From: Anoxybacteroides voinovskiense
GTDB taxonomy: Bacteria > Bacillota > Bacilli > Bacillales > Anoxybacillaceae
Reading direction: 5' to 3'
DNA: 64,000 nt
Assembly (NCBI RefSeq): GCF_014196205.1
Contig: NZ_JACIDE010000005.1
Coordinates: forward strand, 62,001-126,000
Part shown: positions 17,109 to 25,990 of the stretch, in pieces
Layout: each line of letters opens with the position of its first letter
Position numbering within the stretch: the stretch's first letter is position 1
Program-made: the position numbers and the translations under genes
The notes under the pieces: model-generated
Told to the model about the DNA's origin: nothing
The model's input: only the letters and a program-made list of their open reading frames with translations
The model's database searches: none

Positions 17109-18101
17109 TTGCATCGGAGCGATATGACAATCCTTTCGCATTATCCTTTGCGCGTAGTGCGGGTCGATGATTACGGAAAAGTGAAAAAAGTGCATGCAGC
17201 GGAAGGGACGTTTGCGCTAAAAAAAATGGACGACGTTCAGCAACTCCACGCCATTGAGCAAGCGACTTTTTTTTACCAACCGTACATGGTTCCGATCTAT
17301 TGGACGAAACACGGTGCGCGGTTTGTCGCTCACGAAGACGGCTATTATTATATGATGCCATGGCTTTCTTTACGAGAGGAGCGGACGACGAAGGCGCAAG
17401 CTTTTTTCCGCGACCTTGCGTCGCTCCATCAAAAAACGATGCAAGAAATCCATGTCGACGAAACTGAGCTGAAAAACTACTATGAAGCAAAAAAAGCAGT
17501 TTGGGAGGAAGAACGCGCTTTTTTGCAATCGTATGTGGAACAATGCGAGCGCGAATGGTATATGTCCCCGTTCCAACTGCAATGTTGCACGTATTTTCAT
17601 GAAACGATGCAAGCGTATTGGTTTGCAGAAACGAAGCTAGAAACTTGGTACGAAAAAACGAAGGAATCCAAAAAATGGCGCATGGCGTTTGTCCATGGGA
17701 ACGCCCGCTTTTCTCATTACGTACCGCGCGAACAAGGGGGGCAGTTTTTGAGCTGGGAGCGGGCAAAATGGGCATTTCCGCTTGTCGATGTAGCGACCGC
17801 TTTCGATGAATATGTACGAACGCCGCCGGTGGACGATACGTGGGTCGACGGCTTTCGTGAATACGAAAAAAAACTTTCCCTCCGGGAGGAAGAGCTTGCT
17901 TTTTTCTTGAGCCACGTTGCTTCTCCGACGTATTTATCTCGTGTAGTTTCTGATTATGCGGGGAAACGGAAAAAAGAACAGACTGAATATCGCGCCGTTT
18001 CCGAGCTGCAGCGAGCTTATTGGGTAATGAAGCGAACGGAACAACTCCTTATGCAGATGGCGACATCAAATCCACTCGAGGTGGAAAGCGACAGCCAATA
18101 A
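17109..18101 (+). CDS. ysxE: Spore coat protein YsxE, CotS/kinase-like family
   Basis: 330 residues with the layout of the CotS/YsxE family: an N-terminal lobe (LKKMDDVQQLHAIEQATFF, IYWTKHGARFVAHEDGYYYM) and an aminoglycoside-kinase-like C-lobe. The catalytic loop reads FVHGNARFSHYV and the following metal-site region FLSWERAKWAFPLVDVA, so the usual HGD and D are replaced (HGN, SWE). This suggests a pseudokinase or structural coat role. TTG 17109 is preferred because GGGAGGTGG lies 7 nt upstream. It follows spoVID as in B. subtilis, but a strong terminator separates them. Confidence 0.88.
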   Translation: MHRSDMTILSHYPLRVVRVDDYGKVKKVHAAEGTFALKKMDDVQQLHAIEQATFFYQPYMVPIYWTKHGARFVAHEDGYYYMMPWLSLREERTTKAQAFFRDLASLHQKTMQEIHVDETELKNYYEAKKAVWEEERAFLQSYVEQCEREWYMSPFQLQCCTYFHETMQAYWFAETKLETWYEKTKESKKWRMAFVHGNARFSHYVPREQGGQFLSWERAKWAFPLVDVATAFDEYVRTPPVDDTWVDGFREYEKKLSLREEELAFFLSHVASPTYLSRVVSDYAGKRKKEQTEYRAVSELQRAYWVMKRTEQLLMQMATSNPLEVESDSQ

Positions 18102-18254
18102 AACGAGAATGGCTAATAAAAGAACGTCGAACGTTGTCGGTAATAAAATCGTGCGAATCGCTTGAAAAACGGTAATGGGAATAATGACTTGGGCGCAAAT
18201 GGCGCGGAGTTGGCGGAGCCACGGTGGCCATGAATATGGATTAAATCGTTTCAC
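18066..18254 (-). CDS. Small membrane protein of unknown function
   Basis: 62 residues, basic N-terminus (KRFNPYSWPPWLRQLRAI), one or two hydrophobic segments (IIPITVFQAI, LLLAILVLLAVAF). GTG 18254 has a strong AAAGGAGGG site 8 nt upstream. The 3' end overlaps the convergent ysxE by 36 bp. Upstream on the minus strand, CATACTGTATAAC could be a -10 region. Not recognised; the ribosome site makes it likely real. Confidence 0.6.
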   Translation of the reverse strand: MKRFNPYSWPPWLRQLRAICAQVIIPITVFQAIRTILLPTTFDVLLLAILVLLAVAFHLEWI

Positions 18255-18351
18255 GTATCATCCCTCCTTTGTTATACAGTATGAAACGTCCTTTTTTTTG
18301 TCACCAACAATCGATGAGGTGCATAAATCATTAAAAACTTGGAAAAGATGA

Positions 18352-18381
18352 TTGACGATGTCGTTCGTTTTTCGGTAGTAT
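18352..18381 (+). promoter_or_regulatory. Candidate promoter of valS
   Basis: TTGACG (18352-18357) and TAGTAT (18376-18381), 18-bp spacer, just upstream of the T-box leader. Confidence 0.45.
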
Positions 18382-18389
18382 GTATAGTG

Positions 18390-18655
18390 AAAATGAAAAA
18401 AGCGAAGACAGGGAAGAGTACAGCGCAAGCACCTGCAGAGAGGGAAATCATTTGCTGCGAGATTTCCTAGGATTGTACGCGTTGGAAGGTCGCCCTTGAG
18501 CTGCTTCTTTGAACGGCAAATGCTAAGTAGAAGAAGCCGGTCGAAAGCCGTTATGCGATGAAGTGCTTAAGTAGAGGATATTCTGCTTAAGAAAAAAGGT
18601 GGTACCGCGAGAGAGTCTCCTTTCGTCCTTTTCGGATGAAAGGAGCTTTTTATTT
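18390..18655 (+). ncRNA. T-box leader of valS
   Basis: tRNA-sensing riboswitch. The T-box sequence AAAGGTGGTACCGCG is at 18595-18609; its core pairs with the acceptor end of uncharged tRNA. Upstream are typical stem I elements (AGTA at 18415-18418, CAGAGAGG near 18435). A GTC at 18489-18491, in GGAAGGTCGCCC, is the best valine specifier candidate, though I cannot fold the RNA to prove it. Downstream is the terminator, which would be replaced by an antiterminator when tRNA(Val) is uncharged. The left limit is approximate. Confidence 0.9.
18617..18655 (+). terminator. T-box regulated terminator of valS
   Basis: Stem CTCCTTTCGTCC (18617-18628) with GGATGAAAGGAG (18634-18645), 5-nt loop, then a T-rich run. 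It lies 16 bp before the valS ATG and 7 bp after the T-box sequence, as expected for the regulated terminator. Confidence 0.9.
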
Positions 18656-18671
18656 TGTAAGGAGGGATAAC

Positions 18672-21308
18672 ATGGAAAAGCTAACAATGTCGACAAAATA
18701 CGACCATAAAGCAGTCGAAACGAACCGCTACCAATGGTGGCTTGGCGGTAAGTTTTTCGAAGCAACTGGTGAAGAAGGGAAACAGCCGTTTACGATCGTT
18801 ATTCCACCGCCAAACGTGACGGGGAAATTGCATTTAGGTCATGCGTGGGATACGACGCTGCAAGACATTATTACGCGCATGAAGCGGATGCAAGGCTACG
18901 ACGTCTTATGGCTTCCAGGGATGGACCATGCCGGCATTGCGACGCAGGCGAAAGTCGAAGAAAAATTGCGCCATCAAGGGCTTTCCCGCTACGATTTAGG
19001 CCGCGAAAAATTTGTCGAAGAAACGTGGAAATGGAAAGAAGAGTACGCTGGCCATATTCGCGAACAATGGGCAAAATTAGGGCTCGGCCTCGACTATACG
19101 CGCGAGCGCTTTACGCTTGATGAAGGGCTATCGAAAGCAGTGCGCGAAGTGTTTGTGTCCCTTTATAAAAAAGGGCTCATTTACCGCGGCGAATACATTA
19201 TTAACTGGGACCCAGTGACAAAAACAGCGCTTTCCGATATTGAAGTCATTTACAAAGACGTACAAGGGGCACTTTACCATTTGCGCTATCCGCTCGCAGA
19301 CGGATCGGGCTACATTGAAGTCGCGACGACTCGTCCGGAAACGATGCTTGGCGATACAGCAGTTGCGGTGCATCCGGAAGATGAGCGCTACAAACATCTC
19401 ATCGGCAAAACGGTTATTTTACCGATTACTGGTCGGGAAATCCCGATTATCGGCGATGAATATGTCGATATGGAGTTTGGTTCAGGGGCGGTAAAAATTA
19501 CGCCGGCGCACGACCCGAACGACTTTGAAATCGGCAACCGCCACAACTTGCCGCGCATTCTCGTGATGAACGAAGACGGCACAATGAACGACAATGCGAT
19601 GCAATATAAGGGGCTCGACCGGTTTGAATGCCGCAAGCAAATTGTTAAAGATTTACAAGCACAAGGCGTGCTATTTAAAATCGAAGAGCATATGCATTCG
19701 GTCGGTCATAGCGAACGAAGCGGCGCCGTCGTGGAACCGTATCTTTCGACACAATGGTTTGTTAAAATGAAACCATTGGCAGAAGCAGCGATTGAACTGC
19801 AAAAAACAGAAGGAAAAGTGAACTTTGTCCCAGAACGTTTTGAGAAAACGTATTTGCATTGGATGGAAAATATTCGCGATTGGTGCATTTCCCGTCAGCT
19901 TTGGTGGGGACATCGCATTCCAGCGTGGTACCATAAAGAAACAGGCGAAGTGTACGTTGCCCATGAGCCACCGGCAGACATCGACAATTGGGAACAAGAC
20001 CCGGACGTTTTAGATACGTGGTTTAGCTCCGCGCTTTGGCCGTTTTCGACCATGGGCTGGCCAGATGAAAAAGCAGCGGACTATAAACGCTATTACCCAA
20101 CAGATGTGCTTGTGACAGGCTATGACATCATTTTCTTCTGGGTATCGCGCATGATTTTCCAGGCGCTTGAGTTTACTGGGAAACGTCCATTTAAAGATGT
20201 ACTTATTCACGGCTTAGTACGTGATGCGCAAGGGCGGAAAATGAGCAAATCCCTTGGCAACGGCGTAGATCCGATGGATGTCATTGACCAATACGGCGCC
20301 GATTCGCTTCGTTACTTTTTAGCGACAGGCAGCTCGCCGGGTCAAGATTTGCGCTTTAGCACGGAAAAAGTAGAAGCGACGTGGAACTTTGTCAATAAAA
20401 TTTGGAACGCTTCACGGTTTGCGCTAATGAACATGGAAGGATTCACATACGAAGACATCGACTTAAACGGAGAAAAATCAGTCGCCGACCATTGGATTTT
20501 AACGCGCTTAAACGAAACGATTGATACGGTCACGAAGCTGGCAGAAAAATACGAATTCGGTGAAGTAGGTCGTGCCCTTTATAACTTTATTTGGGACGAC
20601 TTATGCGACTGGTACATTGAAATGGCGAAACTGCCGTTATATGGCGACGATGAGCAAGCGAAAAAGACGACGCGGTCTGTATTGGCGTACGTACTTGACC
20701 AAACGATGCGCCTTCTTCATCCGTTTATGCCATTTGTAACGGAAGAAATTTGGCAACACTTACCGCATAAAGGAGAGTCCATTACAGTCGCGAAATGGCC
20801 AGAAGTTCGTCCAGAACTTTCCAATGACGAAGCGGCAGAAGCGATGAAATTGCTTGTCGATATTATTCGCGCGGTGCGCAACGTTCGGGCGGAAGTAAAT
20901 ACGCCGTTAAGCAAGCCGATTACGCTTTATATTAAAGCGAAAGATGAACACGTAAAAGCGACGCTAGAAACGAACCGGGCATACATCGAGCGCTTCTGCA
21001 ATCCGAGCGAACTAATCATCGATACGACGATTCCAGCGGTCGAAAAAGCGATGACTGCGGTCGTCACAGGCGCGGAACTGAGCTTGCCGCTTGAAGGACT
21101 AATCAACATTGAAGAAGAAGTGAAACGCCTCGAAAAAGAATTACAAAAGCTTGACCAAGAAGTCGAGCGCGTCCAAAAGAAATTAAGCAACGAAGGCTTT
21201 TTAGCGAAAGCCCCAGCGCACGTTATCGAAGAAGAACGGAAAAAAGAACAAGACTACTTAGAAAAACGCGAAGCAGTACGCGCTCGTCTTGCACAATTAA
21301 AACAATAG
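18672..21308 (+). CDS. valS: Valyl-tRNA synthetase
   Basis: Class I synthetase charging tRNA(Val), with an editing domain against threonine. 878 residues, normal length. The HIGH motif is in [19 protein letters not shown] in [14 protein letters not shown], and editing-domain motifs are in [22 protein letters not shown]. The C-terminal coiled-coil arm is visible in the last 70 residues ([20 protein letters not shown]). ATG 18672 follows AAGGAGGG by 6 nt. Confidence 0.98.
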   Translation: MEKLTMSTKYDHKAVETNRYQWWLGGKFFEATGEEGKQPFTIVIPPPNVTGKLHLGHAWDTTLQDIITRMKRMQGYDVLWLPGMDHAGIATQAKVEEKLRHQGLSRYDLGREKFVEETWKWKEEYAGHIREQWAKLGLGLDYTRERFTLDEGLSKAVREVFVSLYKKGLIYRGEYIINWDPVTKTALSDIEVIYKDVQGALYHLRYPLADGSGYIEVATTRPETMLGDTAVAVHPEDERYKHLIGKTVILPITGREIPIIGDEYVDMEFGSGAVKITPAHDPNDFEIGNRHNLPRILVMNEDGTMNDNAMQYKGLDRFECRKQIVKDLQAQGVLFKIEEHMHSVGHSERSGAVVEPYLSTQWFVKMKPLAEAAIELQKTEGKVNFVPERFEKTYLHWMENIRDWCISRQLWWGHRIPAWYHKETGEVYVAHEPPADIDNWEQDPDVLDTWFSSALWPFSTMGWPDEKAADYKRYYPTDVLVTGYDIIFFWVSRMIFQALEFTGKRPFKDVLIHGLVRDAQGRKMSKSLGNGVDPMDVIDQYGADSLRYFLATGSSPGQDLRFSTEKVEATWNFVNKIWNASRFALMNMEGFTYEDIDLNGEKSVADHWILTRLNETIDTVTKLAEKYEFGEVGRALYNFIWDDLCDWYIEMAKLPLYGDDEQAKKTTRSVLAYVLDQTMRLLHPFMPFVTEEIWQHLPHKGESITVAKWPEVRPELSNDEAAEAMKLLVDIIRAVRNVRAEVNTPLSKPITLYIKAKDEHVKATLETNRAYIERFCNPSELIIDTTIPAVEKAMTAVVTGAELSLPLEGLINIEEEVKRLEKELQKLDQEVERVQKKLSNEGFLAKAPAHVIEEERKKEQDYLEKREAVRARLAQLKQ

Positions 21309-21316
21309 CATTATGA

Positions 21317-21352
21317 TGAAGACGAATCGGTTTTCGGTTCGTCTTCATTTTT
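21317..21352 (+). terminator. Terminator after valS
   Basis: Stem TGAAGACGAA (21317-21326) with TTCGTCTTCA (21338-21347) and further G-C and T-A pairing in the loop, followed by a T run to 21352. It lies 8 bp after the valS stop and separates valS from folC. Confidence 0.85.
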
Positions 21353-21370
21353 GAACAGGGAGGAATTTTC

Positions 21371-22666
21371 ATGGCAAATACATATACAGAAGCCGTGAAC
21401 TGGATTCACGGACGGTTAAAATTAGGAATCAAACCAGGCTTAAAGCGGATGGAATGGATGCTTGATCGGCTAGGGCATCCAGAGCGTCGATTAAAAGCCG
21501 TTCACGTCGCAGGGACGAACGGCAAAGGTTCGACCGTTTGCTTTTTGCGCCATATTTTACAAGAAGCAGGATATTCGGTTGGTACATTTACTTCTCCGTA
21601 TGTGGAACAGTTTAATGAACGTATTAGCATAAACGGCGTGCCAATTTCCGATGAAGAAATTGTGCAGCTTGTGAACGTCATTAAGCCGCTAGCTGAAGAA
21701 TTAGAACAAACAGAACTCGGCGGACCGACGGAGTTTGAAGTCATTACGGCGATGATGTTCTACTATTTTGGCAAAATGAATGTGCAAGACATCGTCATTA
21801 TCGAGGCAGGTCTTGGTGGACGATTGGACTCAACGAACGTCATTTATCCGCTTTTATCAGTGATTACAAACGTCGGTTACGATCATATGAATATATTAGG
21901 GGAAACACTTTCAGCAATCGCTTTTGAAAAAGCGGGAATTATTAAATCCGGCGTTCCGGTCATTACTGGCGTCGAGCAAAAAGAAGCACTTCATGTTATT
22001 CAAGAAAAAGCAACGCAACGGAAAGCAAAAACGTACGTATTAGGCAACGATTTTGTCATCAGCGACGCCATTTCGTTGGAACATGGCGAACGGTTCTCAA
22101 TCCAGACAATGTTTTCCAACTATCCGAACTTGACGATTTCGATGCTCGGGGCGCACCAAGTAAAAAATGCGGCGTTAGCGGTGATGGCAGCCGATTATTT
22201 ACGGGTATATTACTCATTGATTATTGAAGAAGAGGCGCTACGAAATGGGCTTGCAAAGGCGCAATGGCTCGGGCGGTTTGAAACGTTGTCCAACACACCG
22301 ACAATTATCATCGACGGCGCGCATAATGAAGCAGGCGTCGAAAGCCTTGTCGAAACGGTAAAAACGCACTATCCGGATCGCAACGTTCATTTGCTTGTCG
22401 CGGCATTAGCAGATAAACCGCTTGATAAAATGATTCCACAGCTTTCTCGTATCGCGAAGACAATCACGTTTACATCATTCGATTTTCCGCGTGCCGCCAC
22501 AGCCGAGCAACTCGCACAATTGTGCAAACATCCGAATAAAACGTGCTGCACCGATTGGAAACAATGGCTCGCCGACGCCAAAAAAAGCAAAAACGATGGA
22601 GACCTTTTCTTAATCACTGGCTCGCTTTACTTCATTTCAGATGTGCGGAAATTTTTGAAAAATTAA
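21371..22666 (+). CDS. folC: Folylpolyglutamate synthase / dihydrofolate synthase
   Basis: Adds glutamate to folates in the cytosol. 431 residues. Mur-ligase-type P-loop VAGTNGKGSTV near residue 50, then TSPYVEQFNERI, the EAGLGGRLDSTN motif, and in the C-terminal domain ILDGAHN-like IIIDGAHNEAG. ATG 21371 follows GGGAGGAATTTTC. The end of the conserved valS-folC block; the pilus locus follows. Confidence 0.96.
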   Translation: MANTYTEAVNWIHGRLKLGIKPGLKRMEWMLDRLGHPERRLKAVHVAGTNGKGSTVCFLRHILQEAGYSVGTFTSPYVEQFNERISINGVPISDEEIVQLVNVIKPLAEELEQTELGGPTEFEVITAMMFYYFGKMNVQDIVIIEAGLGGRLDSTNVIYPLLSVITNVGYDHMNILGETLSAIAFEKAGIIKSGVPVITGVEQKEALHVIQEKATQRKAKTYVLGNDFVISDAISLEHGERFSIQTMFSNYPNLTISMLGAHQVKNAALAVMAADYLRVYYSLIIEEEALRNGLAKAQWLGRFETLSNTPTIIIDGAHNEAGVESLVETVKTHYPDRNVHLLVAALADKPLDKMIPQLSRIAKTITFTSFDFPRAATAEQLAQLCKHPNKTCCTDWKQWLADAKKSKNDGDLFLITGSLYFISDVRKFLKN

Positions 22667-22687
22667 TATCTCTATAAGAGCGATTGC

Positions 22688-22696
22688 TGGTATAAT
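22688..22696 (+). promoter_or_regulatory. Candidate extended -10 promoter of the VWA protein gene
   Basis: TGGTATAAT forms an extended -10 (TGN plus TATAAT) 35 bp before the GTG start. No clear -35 is seen. The 64-bp gap after folC has no terminator, so read-through from folC is also possible. Confidence 0.4.
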
Positions 22697-22730
22697 AGAA
22701 GAAAATAGGACATTGGAAGGAGGGAAGAAG

Positions 22731-25700
22731 GTGCGGAAACTTACACAGCTAGCAGGGATATTTGTTCTTATACTTAGTTTCTTTTTTATCAATGCAACCA
22801 TTGTACGGGGGGATAGCCCGAAAGAAACAGGAGCGATTACGAACGTTACGGCAAATAAAATTGAAGGATGGGCAACTACTCCTGGTCAGGGGAACGGTAA
22901 TGGTAATACGGTTAGTTTTTTTATCGTCAAAATTAATGTGAAAGGGAGTAGCACACAAGTTAGCTATCGGACAGATGCAGTTCCAGTAGCTAGTGATCAA
23001 AACGGGACGAAAAAATATACGTTTTCGCTTGATATGACGAATAACTGGCCACAAGGAAATGGAATGTACGAAATCGTCGTTGACGCATATCGGACGTTAG
23101 GAAATGGAAAAGAAGATTACTATTTTTCATTTCCGGATAGCGCCTACGAATATCAACCTAGGAGCGCTTATTTAGATTTTACTTTATCCGCATCCCAAAG
23201 CGAATACGCCAAACCTACAAACGGAGATGCACAAGGGCGATTGGATATTTCGCTTATTCCACAAGGGAAAATTGACAGCGTCATTCGGTCGCCAATTGAT
23301 GTTGTTTTTGTATTCGACGTTTCTGGGTCGATGGATGAACTAGGAACGAACCCGATGAAGTTTCAAAGCGCTAAACAAGCACTTAGTTCAGCTGTCAGTT
23401 ATTTTAAAGCAAACGCTAATCCAAGTGACCGGTTTGCGCTAGTTCCTTTTTCTAGCGATGTTCAATACAATAAAGTCGTTTCATTTCCAACTGGAACATA
23501 TGACGTCATGCAACATTTAGATAAAATTTTACAAACATCGAATAGCCTCGTTGCTGGTGGAGGAACGAACTATACACAAGCATTGCAAACCGCGCAGACG
23601 CTTTTTAACGATCCAACCCGTAAGAAATATATTATCTTTTTAACAGACGGGGTGCCGACATTTGCGAACGTTGTTGAGCAGATAACGTATAAAGAAGTAA
23701 AAAACTATCGGTATACAGGGAAAACTGTTACCGGAAATGTCTCGCTCCGCTATGAACTTTATAGCGATGGAAGGACAACTGCAATGCGGTTTATTGATAA
23801 CCAAGGGTATGAACGGCTTTTATATGGGGATGGTAGTGACTATGCGAATGGTCGGTATGTAGGGAAGAGTGGGTTTACTTTTTCATATAGCTCTGTCGAT
23901 GCAAAAATCCGAAATTATGGGCTAAACGTTGCTAAAAATCTCGGCATGAACAATATCACGCTTTATTCCGTCGGTTTCGGCAGCGATGATGATGTCGATA
24001 TGGATTATTTAAGCCAATTGTCCGCAGCGACAGGCGGGTTTGCAAAACAAGGAACGACGCAAAACTTAACGGAAATTTTCCAGCAGTTTTCAAAGCTTGC
24101 CACCGATCCAATGTTAAGCGGTACGATTCGGATTCCGCTTCAATCGTTCGGCGGCAATGTGCAAATCGTCGAAAATGAGAACGTTTGGCTTGATGAAACG
24201 AAAACGAATGCTTATATTACATTCAATATTGGCTATAAAGTTGGGCAACCGGCTCCGGCACCGATTAATATTTCCGTTCCTGTGTTGTTTAAGGCGAAAG
24301 GAACGTATACGATCAGCGCAGAAATGTCGTATCGGGACGTATACGGCGCATTGCAGCCATCGGTAACAAAAGCGGTAACAGTAACGATAAAAGACGAAGT
24401 GCCGCCGGCGTTTACAGGAAGTGTGAAGCTGCAAGGAGTTTCACGAGATATCGGGGATTTAATTAAATATGGCAATAGCAATGGAGATTCTAATCAATTT
24501 ATTGCCCAATATACACTAACTCCGACCGGATACGTCGGAAGCGGTGTGACAGGTAGTTTAAGCAATATTAAGCTTATTCAGCCACTCCCAGATGGGGTGA
24601 CAGTACTCCCTTCTTCCAATGTTACGGTCTATACCAATAACGGCGTCACTTATGCAGAAATGGCGTTTCCGAATACAACAATTGATTATACGAAACTAAA
24701 CAATTTAACGATTAGCGCTAGCCTGAAATTACAAGCAAACTGGGCGATGGAAGGAGTACAATTGCCGCAAGCGACTGTTTCGTTTACGGACAGCAAATAC
24801 GGAACACGCACGTCCACCTTGCCGGTCGCTCCGCAGTCGATTGGTATGAAAGTAAGACTTTTAGAGTTTCCGGACATTTATTACGAAGGCGACAGCCGCG
24901 GGCTTGTTTCAAAGTGGCAGACGCTTACCGCGACAACGAACTTGCTGGCGACGACGAAACATCCGAACGATTACGGGTTGCGTATGTTGCCGATTCAATC
25001 GTTAACGTTTAAACCAAACAGCAATGACCTCATCATCGTTGTCACCTATAAAGACGGTCAATCCGTAGAATTGAATTTAACGCCGCAAGTGAAAATTTTT
25101 GCGAACGATGGACGGGAAATTGCTAATGGCGCAACGGTAACAGAGCCGGTAAAAGTACGCGTTGTCGGGTTAGTCGCGGGAGAAGGAGTATCGTATCAAT
25201 ATCAACTTACTAATCCGAAACAAAACGTCAACTGGCAAACGTTAAATCCTCCGTATGAAATTCCGATTACGGTCGATGGAACGTCTGTTGTTTCGGTAAA
25301 GGCGTCAGGTGGTTTTACAAAAGGAAGCGGTGTTGCGACTGTATCGTTGACGTATAACAAGCTGATCACTGGAATTGATTTAGCATATCAATCGAAAATG
25401 AATATCGGAGATACGCAGACAATTTCTGTCACGATTGCGCCGAACGATGCGACGAACAAGTCGCTGCAATGGATTTCAAGCGATCCAACCGTCGCAGCGG
25501 TCGATCAAGGAAAAGTGACGGCGAAAGGTTCGGGAGTTGTCGATATTACGGTAAAAGCGCTAGATGGTAGCAACGTGACAGCAACAGCGAGAATTACTGT
25601 CGTTAATCCAGTTGTCCCACTTGAAGGGCTTCAATTTACTCAACCAGTTTTATATGTAACCGTAGGTGACGAAATAACTATTGATTCGAAAATAAAGTTT

Positions 25701-25955
25701 ATTCCAGCTAACGCAACAAACAAAAACATTCGTGTCATTCAATCAAGTGCACCTGAGTACGTAGATGTCATCTTTAAACAAGGAAAGTGGGTTCTTCAAG
25801 CAAAAGACGCTGGGTATGCAACGATAACCGCAGTAGCTGATGAGAAAAATTCTCTCGGTCAAGATATCACTGCCACCATGGTTGTCATTGTTCAAGAAAA
25901 ATCAACTGATCCGGGAGGAAACAGTAACGATAGCGGTGGGAAAAATCGATGGTAA
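22731..25955 (+). CDS. Secreted VWA and Big2 domain protein, candidate pilus tip adhesin
   Basis: 1074 residues. A signal peptide (RKLTQLAGIFVLILSFFFIN, cut near VRG-DSP) leads to a beta-rich N-terminal domain, then a von Willebrand A domain (about 185-460) with an intact MIDAS: DVSGSMDE at 196, GGGTNYTQA and FLTDGVP. Further beta domains follow, and from about residue 875 a bacterial Ig-like Big2 domain (LAYQSKMNIGDTQTISVTIA, ISSDPTVAAVDQGKVTAKGSG) and a second, more divergent one. The C-terminus is Gly/Ser/Asn-rich without LPXTG or a membrane anchor. GTG 22731 has GGAAGGAGGG 7 nt upstream. It adjoins the minor pilin genes, so a role as pilus-borne adhesin is inferred, not shown. Confidence 0.85.
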   Translation: MRKLTQLAGIFVLILSFFFINATIVRGDSPKETGAITNVTANKIEGWATTPGQGNGNGNTVSFFIVKINVKGSSTQVSYRTDAVPVASDQNGTKKYTFSLDMTNNWPQGNGMYEIVVDAYRTLGNGKEDYYFSFPDSAYEYQPRSAYLDFTLSASQSEYAKPTNGDAQGRLDISLIPQGKIDSVIRSPIDVVFVFDVSGSMDELGTNPMKFQSAKQALSSAVSYFKANANPSDRFALVPFSSDVQYNKVVSFPTGTYDVMQHLDKILQTSNSLVAGGGTNYTQALQTAQTLFNDPTRKKYIIFLTDGVPTFANVVEQITYKEVKNYRYTGKTVTGNVSLRYELYSDGRTTAMRFIDNQGYERLLYGDGSDYANGRYVGKSGFTFSYSSVDAKIRNYGLNVAKNLGMNNITLYSVGFGSDDDVDMDYLSQLSAATGGFAKQGTTQNLTEIFQQFSKLATDPMLSGTIRIPLQSFGGNVQIVENENVWLDETKTNAYITFNIGYKVGQPAPAPINISVPVLFKAKGTYTISAEMSYRDVYGALQPSVTKAVTVTIKDEVPPAFTGSVKLQGVSRDIGDLIKYGNSNGDSNQFIAQYTLTPTGYVGSGVTGSLSNIKLIQPLPDGVTVLPSSNVTVYTNNGVTYAEMAFPNTTIDYTKLNNLTISASLKLQANWAMEGVQLPQATVSFTDSKYGTRTSTLPVAPQSIGMKVRLLEFPDIYYEGDSRGLVSKWQTLTATTNLLATTKHPNDYGLRMLPIQSLTFKPNSNDLIIVVTYKDGQSVELNLTPQVKIFANDGREIANGATVTEPVKVRVVGLVAGEGVSYQYQLTNPKQNVNWQTLNPPYEIPITVDGTSVVSVKASGGFTKGSGVATVSLTYNKLITGIDLAYQSKMNIGDTQTISVTIAPNDATNKSLQWISSDPTVAAVDQGKVTAKGSGVVDITVKALDGSNVTATARITVVNPVVPLEGLQFTQPVLYVTVGDEITIDSKIKFIPANATNKNIRVIQSSAPEYVDVIFKQGKWVLQAKDAGYATITAVADEKNSLGQDITATMVVIVQEKSTDPGGNSNDSGGKNRW

Positions 25956-25990
25956 AAAACGGCACGGGGGTTCCCGATGCCGTTTTATTT
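25956..25990. terminator. Bidirectional terminator between the VWA gene and the minor pilins
   Basis: AAAACGGCACGGG (25956-25968) pairs with CCCGATGCCGTTTT (25973-25986) with a one-base bulge, flanked by A and T runs. It serves both convergent transcripts and overlaps the last codons of the minus-strand gene. Confidence 0.8.

Noticed and set aside
17086-17775. 229-codon minus-strand ORF within ysxE
   Set aside because: Lies wholly inside a conserved gene and shows no domain; a shadow frame.
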